Of a stretch of 50,657 nt of DNA, positions 18,844-27,652 are shown piece by piece. Both the position numbers and the translations under genes were made by a program. Position 1 is the stretch's first letter, and each line of letters starts with the position of its first letter. The stretch is from assembly GCF_000308375.1 (NCBI RefSeq), contig NZ_BAFQ01000170.1, positions 1-50,657 on the forward strand. The letters run 5' to 3'. Below the pieces are notes generated by a model, which had not been told where the DNA came from, made no database searches, and saw only the letters and a list, made by a program, of their open reading frames with translations. This DNA is from Nocardia aobensis NBRC 100429 (GTDB lineage: Bacteria; Actinomycetota; Actinomycetes; Mycobacteriales; Mycobacteriaceae).

Positions 18844-19179
18844 TCATGCCGGGGCGGCGAGGACGAATCGCGTCCATGCCGCGGCTCGGTTGGCGTTGTC
18901 GGTGCACACCTTCCCGGTGGTGAGGTCGATGGCATACACGCAGCCGTCGGGGACCCCGCCGTTGAAGGTGGCGAACCAGGCCGTCGGCCCGGTTTGCGGT
19001 GTGGCACAGGCTGCCACGTCGGCGAAAGCCCCTTCCGGGAACGTGATCTCCGCGGCGGTGGCGGTGGTGAGGGCGGCCAGGGTGCCGCCCGCGGCGGCGG
19101 CCGTCGCCGCCGCCCGGACCTGGGGCACGCAGTCGGTGATCACGAAGAAGCGGCCGTTCGTGCTGGCGATTGTCGGCAT
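18844..19179 (-). CDS. Hypothetical protein (111 aa)
   Basis: I do not recognise this protein. It is 111 residues, alanine- and threonine-rich, with three cysteines (DCVPQ, ACATP, DGCVYAI) and a hydrophobic middle segment. It begins MPTIASTNGRFFVITD and lacks a signal peptide. It lies between the GH25-like and DUF4185 genes on the same strand with short gaps, which suggests a common transcript and possibly a virion- or surface-derived origin. Confidence 0.6.
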   Translation of the reverse strand: MPTIASTNGRFFVITDCVPQVRAAATAAAAGGTLAALTTATAAEITFPEGAFADVAACATPQTGPTAWFATFNGGVPDGCVYAIDLTTGKVCTDNANRAAAWTRFVLAAPA

Positions 19180-19233
19180 GCGAATACTCCGTCGGAGGCT
19201 TGACAGGGTTGGGACGGTACGGGGCTGGGGGCT

Positions 19234-20184
19234 TTACGGGTTGGGAGGCTGGAAGCCGGCGATATCGAGTTTCTGCCCGATGGCCGCGATGGCGTCGACC
19301 AGGGACCAGCCGCCCAGCTGCGGCCAGCCGGTGCCCTGCAGTCCGCGCATCTGGATCCACTCGTCGCGGATGCGGCCGTCGGAGTCACGCGGCAACGGCA
19401 CCTGGGTGGGCCCCGGCGGCGCCGCGAAGCCCGGCAGACCGAGGGTCTGTCCCACGCTGGCGACACCGTCGACGAGCGTGTGGCCGGCCAGTTGCGGCCA
19501 GCCGTTGCCGCCGATGCCCATGAACTGAATCCACATGTCGGTCACCGGATCCGTTGCCACCGTGCCGACCCCGACCTGGTTGGCGAAATCCTCCGGTGAG
19601 AAACCGTCGGCGGAGTTCATATCGCAGTTGCCGAAGGGCGAGGCGCCCTCGGGCAGGCCGCCGCCGTAACCCTGGCCGTCGGTGTACTGGTGCGCGATCT
19701 GGCCGGGCAGGTTCGGATTTCTGCCGTAACCGGCGCCGATCATGTTCAAGCCGTCCGGCCGCACCGGCCACATGCTGTCGAAATCCGGGCGGTTGGCGTA
19801 GCCGATGACCCGCCGGGTCGAACCGAGCCAATCGGCGAGCCGCCAGTAGGCGCGGTTGATGCCGTCCGATTGATCCCCGCCGGGGTTGCCGCCCGATTCC
19901 ACGTCGATCATCGTGATCATCTTCGGATGCGGACCACCCGCCTGACCGACCATGCTCCGGTGGGTGTCGACGGTATCGAGCCAGTTCGGCCGCCAGTAGA
20001 AGTAGACGATGAAGCAGGCGATGCGTCCGGAATCGGCGGCCCGGGCCGCCCACGAATAGTTCGAATAGAAGTTGTGGTCCTGATAGGTCCCGTCGTTGGA
20101 ACGGAACGAGAAGAGCTGATACGGATACGAGTCGTCGACCGGCACTTGGAACTCGGACACGTCGGCGAAAAGGGAATCGACCAT
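19234..20184 (-). CDS. GH25-type muramidase-like protein with two C-terminal cell-wall repeats
   Basis: A 316-residue protein. The N-terminal domain has GH25 lysozyme marks: FADVSEFQ at the first strand, MIDVESG with the acidic Asp-x-Glu pair near residue 110, VIGYAN, and AHQYTD followed by CDMNS at the last strand. The C-terminus carries two copies of a roughly 45-residue repeat of the form WIQ-x-G-x-GWPQL-x-G-x-LVD-x-A-x-GQ. ATG 20184 has GGAGG six bases upstream. There is no signal peptide, as in phage endolysins, so export or phage origin is open. It would cut peptidoglycan. Confidence 0.78.
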   Translation of the reverse strand: MVDSLFADVSEFQVPVDDSYPYQLFSFRSNDGTYQDHNFYSNYSWAARAADSGRIACFIVYFYWRPNWLDTVDTHRSMVGQAGGPHPKMITMIDVESGGNPGGDQSDGINRAYWRLADWLGSTRRVIGYANRPDFDSMWPVRPDGLNMIGAGYGRNPNLPGQIAHQYTDGQGYGGGLPEGASPFGNCDMNSADGFSPEDFANQVGVGTVATDPVTDMWIQFMGIGGNGWPQLAGHTLVDGVASVGQTLGLPGFAAPPGPTQVPLPRDSDGRIRDEWIQMRGLQGTGWPQLGGWSLVDAIAAIGQKLDIAGFQPPNP

Positions 20185-20341
20185 ATTCCCCTCCAAGAGT
20201 CGACCGGTCCTCGGCAGGACCGGGTTTCGAGTGGGTGGCTATCTCATTGTCCGAGGCTACGCCTGTCTCGTCATCGATAGTGCGGTTCTCGTGACCGCGT
20301 CGTAATCGACGGTGTCCCAACGAAACCCGTGGAAGATCGAA

Positions 20342-20959
20342 TTACCGCCCCTCGGCGCCCGGCACGAGGGCGCGGACCCGCAACTGGTGCGTAGTCATTT
20401 GTCCGTTACCGCACGCCGTCGCCGCACGGTCGAGATACAGCGATACGGTGTTGTCGGGCGGGTAGATTCGCAGTCCCGGCACGTCGACGGGCCCGCACTG
20501 GTCGGCCGGGATATTGTGCACGTCGACCGCGAACACCAGCGCCGACGCCTGGCCGCCGGGTGCCAGCTGAACCGGTCCGGGCGCGCTCCCGTCGCGGGCG
20601 GCCGGGGCGCCGACGGGCGAGCTGTCGGGGCCGGCGGCATAGGAGACACCCGGGAACCCCTCCAGGACGCACGAGCCGGAACCGTTGTTGGTGAACACGA
20701 TCGGAAATGCGACAGTTCCGGCGGCGGCGTTCGAGGGCCCCAGCGCGGCCGCGAGATCGGATGTCCGGCATTGTGGCGCAACGGCATTCGCGGCACGGGT
20801 GGGCGGAGTACCATCGTTCGAAGGTACCGAACCCACGTGCAGGGCCGGGGCCGCGCTCGTATTCGGAGTGTCCGGCGCCGACTGGTCCGATCCGCAGCCC
20901 GCGACGGTCACAGCCGCGGCCGCGGTGAGCGACCACCACGCCATCCGCCTTCTTTTCAC
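20342..20959 (-). CDS. DUF4232 lipoprotein
   Basis: A 205-residue secreted lipoprotein. The N-terminus is KRRRMAWWS followed by a hydrophobic stretch and the lipobox VAGC (lipidated Cys 22). The mature part has the DUF4232 pattern: a conserved cysteine pair (QCRTSDL and SCVLEGFPGVS) and a beta-sandwich-like region ending near ATACGNG. Such proteins are common on actinobacterial surfaces and have no known function. It lies between the muramidase-like gene and the divergent LysB-like gene. Confidence 0.82.
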   Translation of the reverse strand: MKRRRMAWWSLTAAAAVTVAGCGSDQSAPDTPNTSAAPALHVGSVPSNDGTPPTRAANAVAPQCRTSDLAAALGPSNAAAGTVAFPIVFTNNGSGSCVLEGFPGVSYAAGPDSSPVGAPAARDGSAPGPVQLAPGGQASALVFAVDVHNIPADQCGPVDVPGLRIYPPDNTVSLYLDRAATACGNGQMTTHQLRVRALVPGAEGR

Positions 20960-21033
20960 AACTCCCGACCGTACTCGGTTCGGGGCCGACCGTGGAAGAT
21001 CCGTCGAAGTTCGTCGCGGGCAAGGAGAACCCG

Positions 21034-21831
21034 ATGATCGACATCATCACGTTGCGAGGAACCGGAGAGCCCCGGAACGCGGACGGCAGCCCTGCGGGGA
21101 CGCTGGCCGCGGTCACCGATCTGCTCTCGACCGAGAGCTTCAGCTTCTTCGAACCCGACTGGCCCGCCTCCGTCGGGCCGGATCCGAATCTGTGGGGGCC
21201 GTCGCTGGACACCTCGGTCCGGCTGGGCATCGCCGCGGGCGTCGAGGCGATCCAGCAGTCGCCGAACGTCTGTGCGCTGCTGAGCTATTCGCTCGGCGGC
21301 ATCTGTGCGAGCCGGATACTCGAGGGGGTGGCCCGGGGCGAGTACACCAACACCGACGGCAGCCCGCTCGAGATCGCCTTCGCCGTCTTCATCGCCAACC
21401 CGCTGCGCAAGGCCGGCGATTCGGTGAACAACCTGTGCCCGCCCACGACCTTCGGCCTGCACGGCCAACACGGCACCTGGCCCGCGGCGGTCGCGACACG
21501 GGAGTACGCGAACCCGGGCGACATCATCACCGCCTCCCCGGCCGACTCGCCGCTGCGCATCATCGACGTGGGAATCTCACCGTTCTCGTTCGTCGAGGGC
21601 GCCCGCTTCGGCAACGCGAGCTATCTCATCTTCGCGCAGCTGCTGCAGTTCCTGATGTCGAATCCGGTGGCCAACCTGCAACGCTTCGCCACCGCCGTCA
21701 ACGGCGTGATCGGTTACCTCACCCCGTATCCCGACGGTCAGCACGTGCTGTACCCGGCGCACGACATGCCGGGCACCGGCGTCACCTGGACCACGGCGGC
21801 GGCGGATTGGATCACGGCGAATTTCGCGTAG
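21034..21831 (+). CDS. LysB-like serine esterase / cutinase-fold hydrolase
   Basis: A 265-residue alpha/beta hydrolase without a signal peptide. The start motif IDIITLRGTGEP and the nucleophile region ALLSYSLGGICASRI (GYSxG-like, with Ser near residue 89) resemble mycobacteriophage lysin B and PE-PPE/cutinase-like esterases. DIITASP and HVLYPAHDMPG supply candidate Asp and His. Lysin B cleaves mycolic acids from arabinogalactan; here this is an inference from motifs and context. ATG 21034 has AAGGAG six bases upstream. It is convergent with the sigma-factor gene, stops only 4 bases apart. Confidence 0.7.
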   Translation: MIDIITLRGTGEPRNADGSPAGTLAAVTDLLSTESFSFFEPDWPASVGPDPNLWGPSLDTSVRLGIAAGVEAIQQSPNVCALLSYSLGGICASRILEGVARGEYTNTDGSPLEIAFAVFIANPLRKAGDSVNNLCPPTTFGLHGQHGTWPAAVATREYANPGDIITASPADSPLRIIDVGISPFSFVEGARFGNASYLIFAQLLQFLMSNPVANLQRFATAVNGVIGYLTPYPDGQHVLYPAHDMPGTGVTWTTAAADWITANFA

Positions 21832-21835
21832 GAGG

Positions 21836-22687
21836 TCAGGCCACCGCGCGCAGATGCCGGGGGCGCGCGGGCTCGGCGAGAGCCTGCTCGCGCAACCCCG
21901 AGAGCACCCGGCTGAGGATCCGCGAGACCTGCATCTGCGAGATGCCGTGCAGCGCAGCGATCTCGGACTGGGTCTTGCTCTCGTAGAAGCGCTGGATCAA
22001 GATCTTGCGTTCCTGCTCGGGCAGGGCCTCGATCAGCGGTTTCACCGTGATCGCGTCCTCGGTGAACTCGTAGCGCGGTTCGTCGACCGCCAGCCGGGCA
22101 CCCAGCGGCGTGGGGCTGTCGCTCTCGGCGGACTGGGTTTCGTCGAGCGAGTCGCACAGGTAGCTGTTGGCCGCCACGGTCGCCTGCACGACTTCCTCGA
22201 CCGGGACGTCGAGAGCGCGGGCCAGTTCATGGCTGCTGGGCTCGCGACCGAGTTGCTGGGACAGCACCAGGCTGTGCTGGGAGATGCGGGCGCGCAGTTC
22301 CTTCATCCGGCGCGGCACCTTCACCGCCCACCCGCTGTCGCGGAAGTACCGCCGCACCTCCCCCATGATCGTCGGCACGGCGAAGCCCAGGAACGGTGCG
22401 CCCCGGGACACGTCGTAACGGTCCACCGACAGCACCAGCGCGAGGTTCGCGACCTGCTGCAGATCCTCCCGCGACTGGCCGCGGCCCTCGTACCGGCGGG
22501 CGATGTGAGCGGCCAGCGGCATGCAGTCGGCGATGATCTGCTCCCGCAACCGGGCGCGGCGCGGGTCGGTGGCCTCGAGTTCGGCCAGCGCACGGAACGA
22601 ATCTTCGATCCCGTCATAGGAATTGCGGCCACCGTCGTCGCGAGCGGTGGCGGAACGGGTCGAGGCAGCAGTGGTATCGGTGCTCAT
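21836..22687 (-). CDS. SigF/SigB-type group 3 RNA polymerase sigma factor
   Basis: A sigma-70 family stress sigma factor of 283 residues. Regions are visible in order: region 2 (SREDLQQVANLALVLSVDRYD, then FAVPTIMGEVRRYFRDSGWA), region 3 (VPRRMKELRARI and LGREPSSHELA) and region 4 (LPEQERKILIQRFYESKTQ then IAALHGISQMQVSRILSR). This matches the SigF/SigB type of actinobacteria. ATG 22687 has GGAGAC upstream. No anti-sigma gene is adjacent, unlike many sigF loci. It is divergent from an adenylate cyclase gene with 136 bases between starts. Confidence 0.92.
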   Translation of the reverse strand: MSTDTTAASTRSATARDDGGRNSYDGIEDSFRALAELEATDPRRARLREQIIADCMPLAAHIARRYEGRGQSREDLQQVANLALVLSVDRYDVSRGAPFLGFAVPTIMGEVRRYFRDSGWAVKVPRRMKELRARISQHSLVLSQQLGREPSSHELARALDVPVEEVVQATVAANSYLCDSLDETQSAESDSPTPLGARLAVDEPRYEFTEDAITVKPLIEALPEQERKILIQRFYESKTQSEIAALHGISQMQVSRILSRVLSGLREQALAEPARPRHLRAVA

Positions 22688-22823
22688 GATCGTCTCCGCA
22701 GCTTCCGTATGAACCATGCCGCCCTGGGTATCCGCGACTCGGAGGCTCAAACAAGAAGTTTCGGTCGAATCCGTCGCGGGCGACGGCGGTGGCATCCGTG
22801 CCGCGATGTGCTGTACTTGCCGG

Positions 22824-23801
22824 GTGAGCGAGTCTGGTGAGTCGACCGACGTGGTCGACGCGGTGGTCGAAACAACTCTTCTCGGTGGCCCCCGCCGCTA
22901 CACCCGCGCTCAGGTGGCCGAGCTGTCGGGTGTCTCGGTCGACAACGCCCGCAAACTGTGGATCGCCTTGGGCTTCCCGGCCGCGGCGAGCGACGACGAA
23001 GCGGCGTTCACCGACGCCGACGTCGCCGCGGTCCGCACCTTCTGCGCACTGGGCCCGGCTTCGAATGTCAACGAGCAGAACCAGATTGCCGCCGCCCGCA
23101 CCCTCGGGCAGTCGATGGCGCGACTGGCCGAATGGCAGGCGGACCTGATCACCCGCGAACTCGGCGCCGGCACCGATGCCGAGGCCACCGCCCACGCCAT
23201 CGAGGTGCTCACCGATCTGCAGCAGTACGCGTGGCGGCGGCATCTGGCCGCGGCGCTGACCCGATCCCTCGAATCCGACGGCGCCGCACGGCAATTACTC
23301 GTCGGATTCGCCGATATGGCCGGCTACACCCGGCTGTCGCGACACCTGGACCCCGACGAGCTGACCGATCTGCTGGAAGCGTTCGAAACCGCCACCACCG
23401 AGGCCATCACCGCCCACGGCGGCTGGGTGATCAAGAACGTGGGCGACGAAGTGATGTTCGCCGTCGACGATCCGCACCGGGGCGCGCGCATCGCGCTGGA
23501 CCTGCACATCGCGATCGGCCGGGCGGCACAGACGATTTCGGAGATGCCCCAGATCCGGGTGGGCCTGGCCTACGGGCCGGTGCTGACCCGCTTCGGCGAT
23601 CTCTACGGCACCGTGGTCAACACCGCCGCCCGGCTGACCGGCGTCGCCCGCCCCGGAACGGTGCTCGTGGACGACGGCGCGGCCGCGGCCCTGGCCGGCG
23701 ACACCGAATTCTCCCTGCGTCACCTACGCAGCGTGCGCGTCAAGGGATTCTCCCGCCTGCGGTCCCATGTGCTGCGGGAGCGGCAGCGCAGACAACGCTG
23801 A
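22824..23801 (+). CDS. Rv1264-like class III adenylate cyclase
   Basis: A 325-residue cyclase making cAMP. The N-terminal half has the regulatory domain of Rv1264-type enzymes (RRYTRAQVAELSGVSVDNAR, then FTDADVAAVRTF), which in that enzyme responds to pH. The catalytic domain shows the metal aspartates (FADMAGYTRLS and NVGDEVMFAV), the purine-specifying Lys and Asp (GGWVIKNVGD, FGDLYG) and the transition-state Asn/Arg (VVNTAARL). The start is uncertain: GTG 22824, or ATG 22806 six codons upstream. The stop lies 3 bases from the convergent hydrolase gene. Confidence 0.9.
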   Translation: MSESGESTDVVDAVVETTLLGGPRRYTRAQVAELSGVSVDNARKLWIALGFPAAASDDEAAFTDADVAAVRTFCALGPASNVNEQNQIAAARTLGQSMARLAEWQADLITRELGAGTDAEATAHAIEVLTDLQQYAWRRHLAAALTRSLESDGAARQLLVGFADMAGYTRLSRHLDPDELTDLLEAFETATTEAITAHGGWVIKNVGDEVMFAVDDPHRGARIALDLHIAIGRAAQTISEMPQIRVGLAYGPVLTRFGDLYGTVVNTAARLTGVARPGTVLVDDGAAAALAGDTEFSLRHLRSVRVKGFSRLRSHVLRERQRRQR

Positions 23802-23804
23802 TCC

Positions 23805-24614
23805 TCAGGTCGTCGAGGCCGCCGACGCGATCACATCGGCCACCACGTCGGGTTGTGAGACGAGCGCCACGTGCGACGCCTGCACCTCGCTGGTGTGCGC
23901 GCCGATCCGGCCGGCCATCCACCGTTGCGCGGCGGGCGGGATCACGGTGTCGTTCGCGGAGACCAGATACCAGCTAGGCGTGCTCGACCACGAGGGCTGC
24001 CCGGACAGCTCGATATTCGCCGACACCGCGAGGGACTTCTGGTGGGCGAGCATGGTGGCCGCCGTCGCATCGCTGACATCGGGAGCGAACACCTGATGGA
24101 ACGACGCGTCGGCGATGTAGGCGTCGAGGTTGCGGCCGACGGCGTTGGTCGGATCGTCGACGATCTTCATCTGCAGTGCGGGCGGCAGCAATTGGCTGCC
24201 GGGAAAGCGGATCGGGTCCAGCGCCAGCGCCACCGGCTCGCCCTGCGCCGGCGCGAACGCCGCCACGAACACGAGCGCCCGCACGTTCGGATTGTGGATG
24301 TTGGTGATCACGGCGCCGCCGTAGGAGTGGCCGACCAGGACCACCGGGCCGGAGATGCCGGCGACGGTCTTCTCGACCGATGCGGCGTCGTACGCGGGTC
24401 CGCGCAGCGGATTCTCGGGCACCACCACCGGGTAGCCCCGCGCCCGCAAATTCCCGGCGACCGCATCCCAGCTGGTGGTGTCGGCGAACGCACCGTGCAC
24501 CAGCACGATCGTCGGCATGGACTGGGCATTTGCGGGTCCGAGTGCCGCCACGACGAAACCGGCGATCAGCGCGAACACGATCGACACGGCTTGCGCGAAA
24601 CGGGTAATTCTCAT
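23805..24614 (-). CDS. Secreted alpha/beta hydrolase
   Basis: A 269-residue hydrolase with an N-terminal signal peptide (hydrophobic run after MRITRFAQAV, ending near PANAQS). The fold is marked by the oxyanion motif VLVHGAFADTTSW, the nucleophile elbow GHSYGG and the C-terminal ASHVALVSQP carrying the probable catalytic His. ATG 24614 has AGGGA upstream; an ATG five codons earlier lacks a good ribosome site. The natural ester substrate is unknown. It lies downstream of, and on the same strand as, the IclR gene. Confidence 0.85.
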   Translation of the reverse strand: MRITRFAQAVSIVFALIAGFVVAALGPANAQSMPTIVLVHGAFADTTSWDAVAGNLRARGYPVVVPENPLRGPAYDAASVEKTVAGISGPVVLVGHSYGGAVITNIHNPNVRALVFVAAFAPAQGEPVALALDPIRFPGSQLLPPALQMKIVDDPTNAVGRNLDAYIADASFHQVFAPDVSDATAATMLAHQKSLAVSANIELSGQPSWSSTPSWYLVSANDTVIPPAAQRWMAGRIGAHTSEVQASHVALVSQPDVVADVIASAASTT

Positions 24615-24739
24615 GGCGTGTCCCTTCATCGCTGCGCCGGCGGGCAGATGCACACGACCGGCAATCAATGGGCAAAGGCGACCTGGCAGCGACGATAGCG
24701 CTCTCGGCACGCACCGGCAGCGGTTCGGCGAAGATCCGC

Positions 24740-25486
24740 TCAGCCGGCCTCGAAGCGGGTGGCGATGTCGGCGGCTGTCACCTTGGCCAGCTCGACGAAC
24801 AGCGGGAGTCGCTCGGGGATCATCAGCGCCGTGGGCCCGCGCAGTCCGAGCGCGAAGCGGCAGTCGCCGTCCCGGGTGAGGATCGGCAGGCCGATGGTGC
24901 GGAAGCCGGGGTCCAGCTCCTCGTCGTTGTAGGCGTAACCGCGTGCGAGCGTGCGATCCAGTTCGGCACGGAGTTCGGCCGGGGAGGAGACCGACCGGGC
25001 GGTGCCCTCGTCGTAGGAGAGGGTGGCCAGGACCTCGTCGGAGGCCCCGGACCAGGCGAGCAGGGCCTTGCCCAGCGCACTCGCGTGCAGGGGCAGGCGG
25101 ACTCCCATCAGCCGATGTCCGTCGGTCTCCCGCCAGCGGCTGGTGCCGAGCAGGACGGCATGAATGCTGTGGCGGATCGCGACCGACGCGCTGGCGCCCG
25201 TGGTGGCCGCGAGCTGTTCCAGGCTCGGCTCGGCGAGATAGATGCGGTGCTGGCGGTAGGCGATCTGACCGTATTCGGCGAGCGCGCCGCCCATGCGATA
25301 GCGGCTGGAGGCCTCGTCCTTCTCCAGGAAGCCCGCCTGCACCAGCGCGGTGAGGAGGCGGTGAGTGGTGCTCACCGCCAGGCCCTGCTGACGGGCGACT
25401 TCCGATACGCCGCGTTCGTCGCCGTCGCGGAAACAGTCGAGGACCGACAGCGCGCGGGTGACGGTCTGCACTCCGGAGGCTTCCAC
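24740..25486 (-). CDS. IclR-family transcriptional regulator
   Basis: A 248-residue IclR regulator. The N-terminal winged helix reads RALSVLDCFRDGD then VSEVARQQGLAVSTTHRLLTAL, and the C-terminal effector domain has LHASALGKALLAW and GLPILTRDGDCRFALGLRGP. IclR proteins bind palindromic operators and small carboxylate or aromatic ligands. It is divergent from the organosulfur operon with 281 bases between the genes, and palindromes are found there, so it probably controls that operon. The GTG start is adopted without a good ribosome site; a second GTG is five codons downstream. Confidence 0.9.
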   Translation of the reverse strand: MEASGVQTVTRALSVLDCFRDGDERGVSEVARQQGLAVSTTHRLLTALVQAGFLEKDEASSRYRMGGALAEYGQIAYRQHRIYLAEPSLEQLAATTGASASVAIRHSIHAVLLGTSRWRETDGHRLMGVRLPLHASALGKALLAWSGASDEVLATLSYDEGTARSVSSPAELRAELDRTLARGYAYNDEELDPGFRTIGLPILTRDGDCRFALGLRGPTALMIPERLPLFVELAKVTAADIATRFEAG

Positions 25487-25767
25487 GCCGGGGACGGTAA
25501 CACAGGAAGCAGGCCCGCACCCCCTCTTTCATTCCATTATTCGGAAAGCGAACCCGCATCGAATTCGGATCACCCTGCGCGAAAAGTCGCCTCGATCAAG
25601 CTGATTGGCCAGTACAGAGGACTCGTGCGCCGGAATACACCCGGAGCCGAGGTTTCGTCAAGCCTTCCGATCCTCGGAAAGCATTACCTCGTAACGAGGT
25701 CCGTCCGTCCCTACTGTCGCTGGATATCACTCGACTTCGGTTCCCGATTCGGAAGAGGTGCTCCACG
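25487..25767. promoter_or_regulatory. Divergent control region between iclR and the organosulfur operon
   Basis: This 281-base region must hold both promoters. It has three TTCC-N6/7-GGAA elements at 25532-25546, 25665-25679 and 25741-25754, and a separate perfect palindrome ACCTCGT-A-ACGAGGT at 25686-25700. The third TTCC/GGAA element overlaps the ribosome site of the first operon gene. IclR binding is inferred. Confidence 0.5.
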
Positions 25768-26811
25768 ATGTTCCGCACGCGCAGGCCACACGGTTGGCGA
25801 CTCGCGCTCGCGCTCGCCCCCGTCGTCGCTCTGGTCGCGGCGTGTGGCTCCGGATCCGCGTCCGAATCCGGCGCCGGATCGCAGCTGGTGTTGAAGGTGG
25901 CCGATCCGGGCAACGCGGGTCCGCTCGCGGTGGCCAAACGAGACGGCACATTCGACAAGGCCCTGGCTCCCCTGGGCGCCAAGGTCGAATGGGTCAACAC
26001 CACACCGGGTTTCAGCTCCATGCTCAAGCTGTTCAACACCAAGCAACTCGATATCTCCGGGGCCGCGTTCAGCCCGGTCGTGGGCGCGCTGTCGAAGGAT
26101 GTCGCGGTCCGCATCGTGGCGGTGCAGGATCCGGCCGGTAAGGACCAGAGCGGCATCATCGCCACCAAGGAATCGGGCATCCACTCGGTGGCCGAACTGG
26201 TCGGCAAGCGCGTCGCGGTGAACCCGGCCGGCAAGGGCGAATACATCCTGCTGAAGGCCCTCGCCCAGGCGGGCGTGCCGGCCGACAAGGTGACGCGGGT
26301 GCCGTTGCAGCAGAAGGACGCCGCCTCGGCCTTCGCCACCGGCAAGGTCGACGCCTGGGCCTCGTTCCTGGTGCCCTATCAGGAGGCCAAGGCCAACGGT
26401 GGTGTGGAGATCGCGACCGAACAGAGCATCGGCTCCAAGGACAACACGGTGGTGGTCTTCCGCACCGAGATCCTCGACAAGCGCCCGGAGGTCGCGGCCA
26501 AATATCTGGAGGTGCTGCAGGGGCTGACCATTCAGCAGCACGACAATCCGTCCGCGTTCGAGAACGTCTTCGAGCAGACCGGCCCGCGCGCGCTGACCGG
26601 CGCCCGGCTCGCCGACGCGATCCGGGTGGACAGCGAAGCCACCGTGCCACGCCTGCCACTGGCATCCGATGCCACCGACCTCGCGGACGTGGTCGACCTG
26701 TTCGCCGGCAACGGTGTGATCAGCCGCAAGATCACCGCCGCCGACATCTTCTACGACCTGAAGGCCAAGCTCACCCCCGACCAGCTGGCCGCGCTGAAAA
26801 CGGGCCGCTGA
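25768..26811 (+). CDS. Sulfonate/nitrate-type ABC transporter substrate-binding lipoprotein
   Basis: A 347-residue substrate-binding protein of the SsuA/TauA/NrtA type. The signal peptide ends at lipobox VAAC (lipidated Cys 26). The mature part has the class features KVADPGNAGPLAVAKRDGTFD, GFSSMLKLFNTKQLDISG and VAELVGKRVAVNPAGKGEY. It would capture a small anionic or organosulfur compound outside the membrane. It is the first gene of an operon running to 33431, one base before the permease ATG. Confidence 0.93.
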   Translation: MFRTRRPHGWRLALALAPVVALVAACGSGSASESGAGSQLVLKVADPGNAGPLAVAKRDGTFDKALAPLGAKVEWVNTTPGFSSMLKLFNTKQLDISGAAFSPVVGALSKDVAVRIVAVQDPAGKDQSGIIATKESGIHSVAELVGKRVAVNPAGKGEYILLKALAQAGVPADKVTRVPLQQKDAASAFATGKVDAWASFLVPYQEAKANGGVEIATEQSIGSKDNTVVVFRTEILDKRPEVAAKYLEVLQGLTIQQHDNPSAFENVFEQTGPRALTGARLADAIRVDSEATVPRLPLASDATDLADVVDLFAGNGVISRKITAADIFYDLKAKLTPDQLAALKTGR

Positions 26812-26812
26812 C

Positions 26813-27652
26813 ATGACCGCCGTCATCGTTCCCGCCGCATCGACGGGCCGGCTCGCACCGCCGCGCAGCCGGGTCGAGAAACGCAGACCCGCATGGCTTT
26901 CGGTGCCGCTGCGCTTCCTGCTCCCGGTGCTGATCTTCGCCGGCTGGTGGATCGGGTCGGCCACCGGCGCGCTGTCGCCGGAGGTGCTGGCCGGCCCGCC
27001 GAAGGTCTGGTCGGCGTTCACCGAACTGGTGCACAACGGTCAGCTGATCGATTTCGCGCTCGCCTCCTTCGTCCGCGCCGGGCTGGGGGTGGGGCTCGGC
27101 GTCTCGGCCGGGTTGCTGCTCGGCTTGGCGGCCGGATTGACCAGTCTCGGTGAGGAATTGGTCGATTCGACGATGCAGATCGTGCGCGCCGTCCCGTTCC
27201 TCGCGCTGGTGCCGTTGTTCATCGCCTGGTTCGGCATCGACGAGTTGTACAAGGTGCTGCTCATCGCGGTCGCCACCGTCGCGCCCATGTACGCCTACAC
27301 CTACCTCGGCGTGCGCAATGTGGACCGCAAGGTGGTGGAGGCCGCACGCGGCTTCGGGCTGACCGGTCCTCGACTGGTGCTGGAGGTGATCCTGCCGTCG
27401 GCACTGCCCGGCATCCTCATGGCGCTGCGAGTCTGCCTGTCCATCAGCATCACCGGCCTGATCGCGGCCGAGCAGGTCGGCACCAGCAAGGGCGTGGGCT
27501 ATCTGGTCACCCTCGCGCAGGAATACAACCGCACCGACTACATGGTGCTGTGCGTCGTGCTCTACGCCGTCCTGGGCCTGGTGTTCGACGGCGCGGTGCG
27601 GCTGATCGAACGCTTCGCGATGCCGTGGCGCGGGCAGGTGGCGATCCGATGA
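26813..27652 (+). CDS. ABC transporter permease (SsuC/TauC type)
   Basis: A 279-residue inner-membrane permease with about six transmembrane segments. The first follows the arginine-rich N-terminus (LRFLLPVLIFAGWWIG). The cytoplasmic coupling loop is EAARGFGLTGPRLVLEVILP, the EAA motif of this family. The stop overlaps the next gene's ATG (ATGA), so translation is coupled with the ATPase. Confidence 0.93.
   Translation: MTAVIVPAASTGRLAPPRSRVEKRRPAWLSVPLRFLLPVLIFAGWWIGSATGALSPEVLAGPPKVWSAFTELVHNGQLIDFALASFVRAGLGVGLGVSAGLLLGLAAGLTSLGEELVDSTMQIVRAVPFLALVPLFIAWFGIDELYKVLLIAVATVAPMYAYTYLGVRNVDRKVVEAARGFGLTGPRLVLEVILPSALPGILMALRVCLSISITGLIAAEQVGTSKGVGYLVTLAQEYNRTDYMVLCVVLYAVLGLVFDGAVRLIERFAMPWRGQVAIR

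Noticed and set aside
17787..21831. Integrated prophage
   Set aside because: Two lysis-like enzymes and a small hypothetical are present, but there is no integrase, capsid, terminase or tail gene, and housekeeping-type genes are interspersed on both strands.
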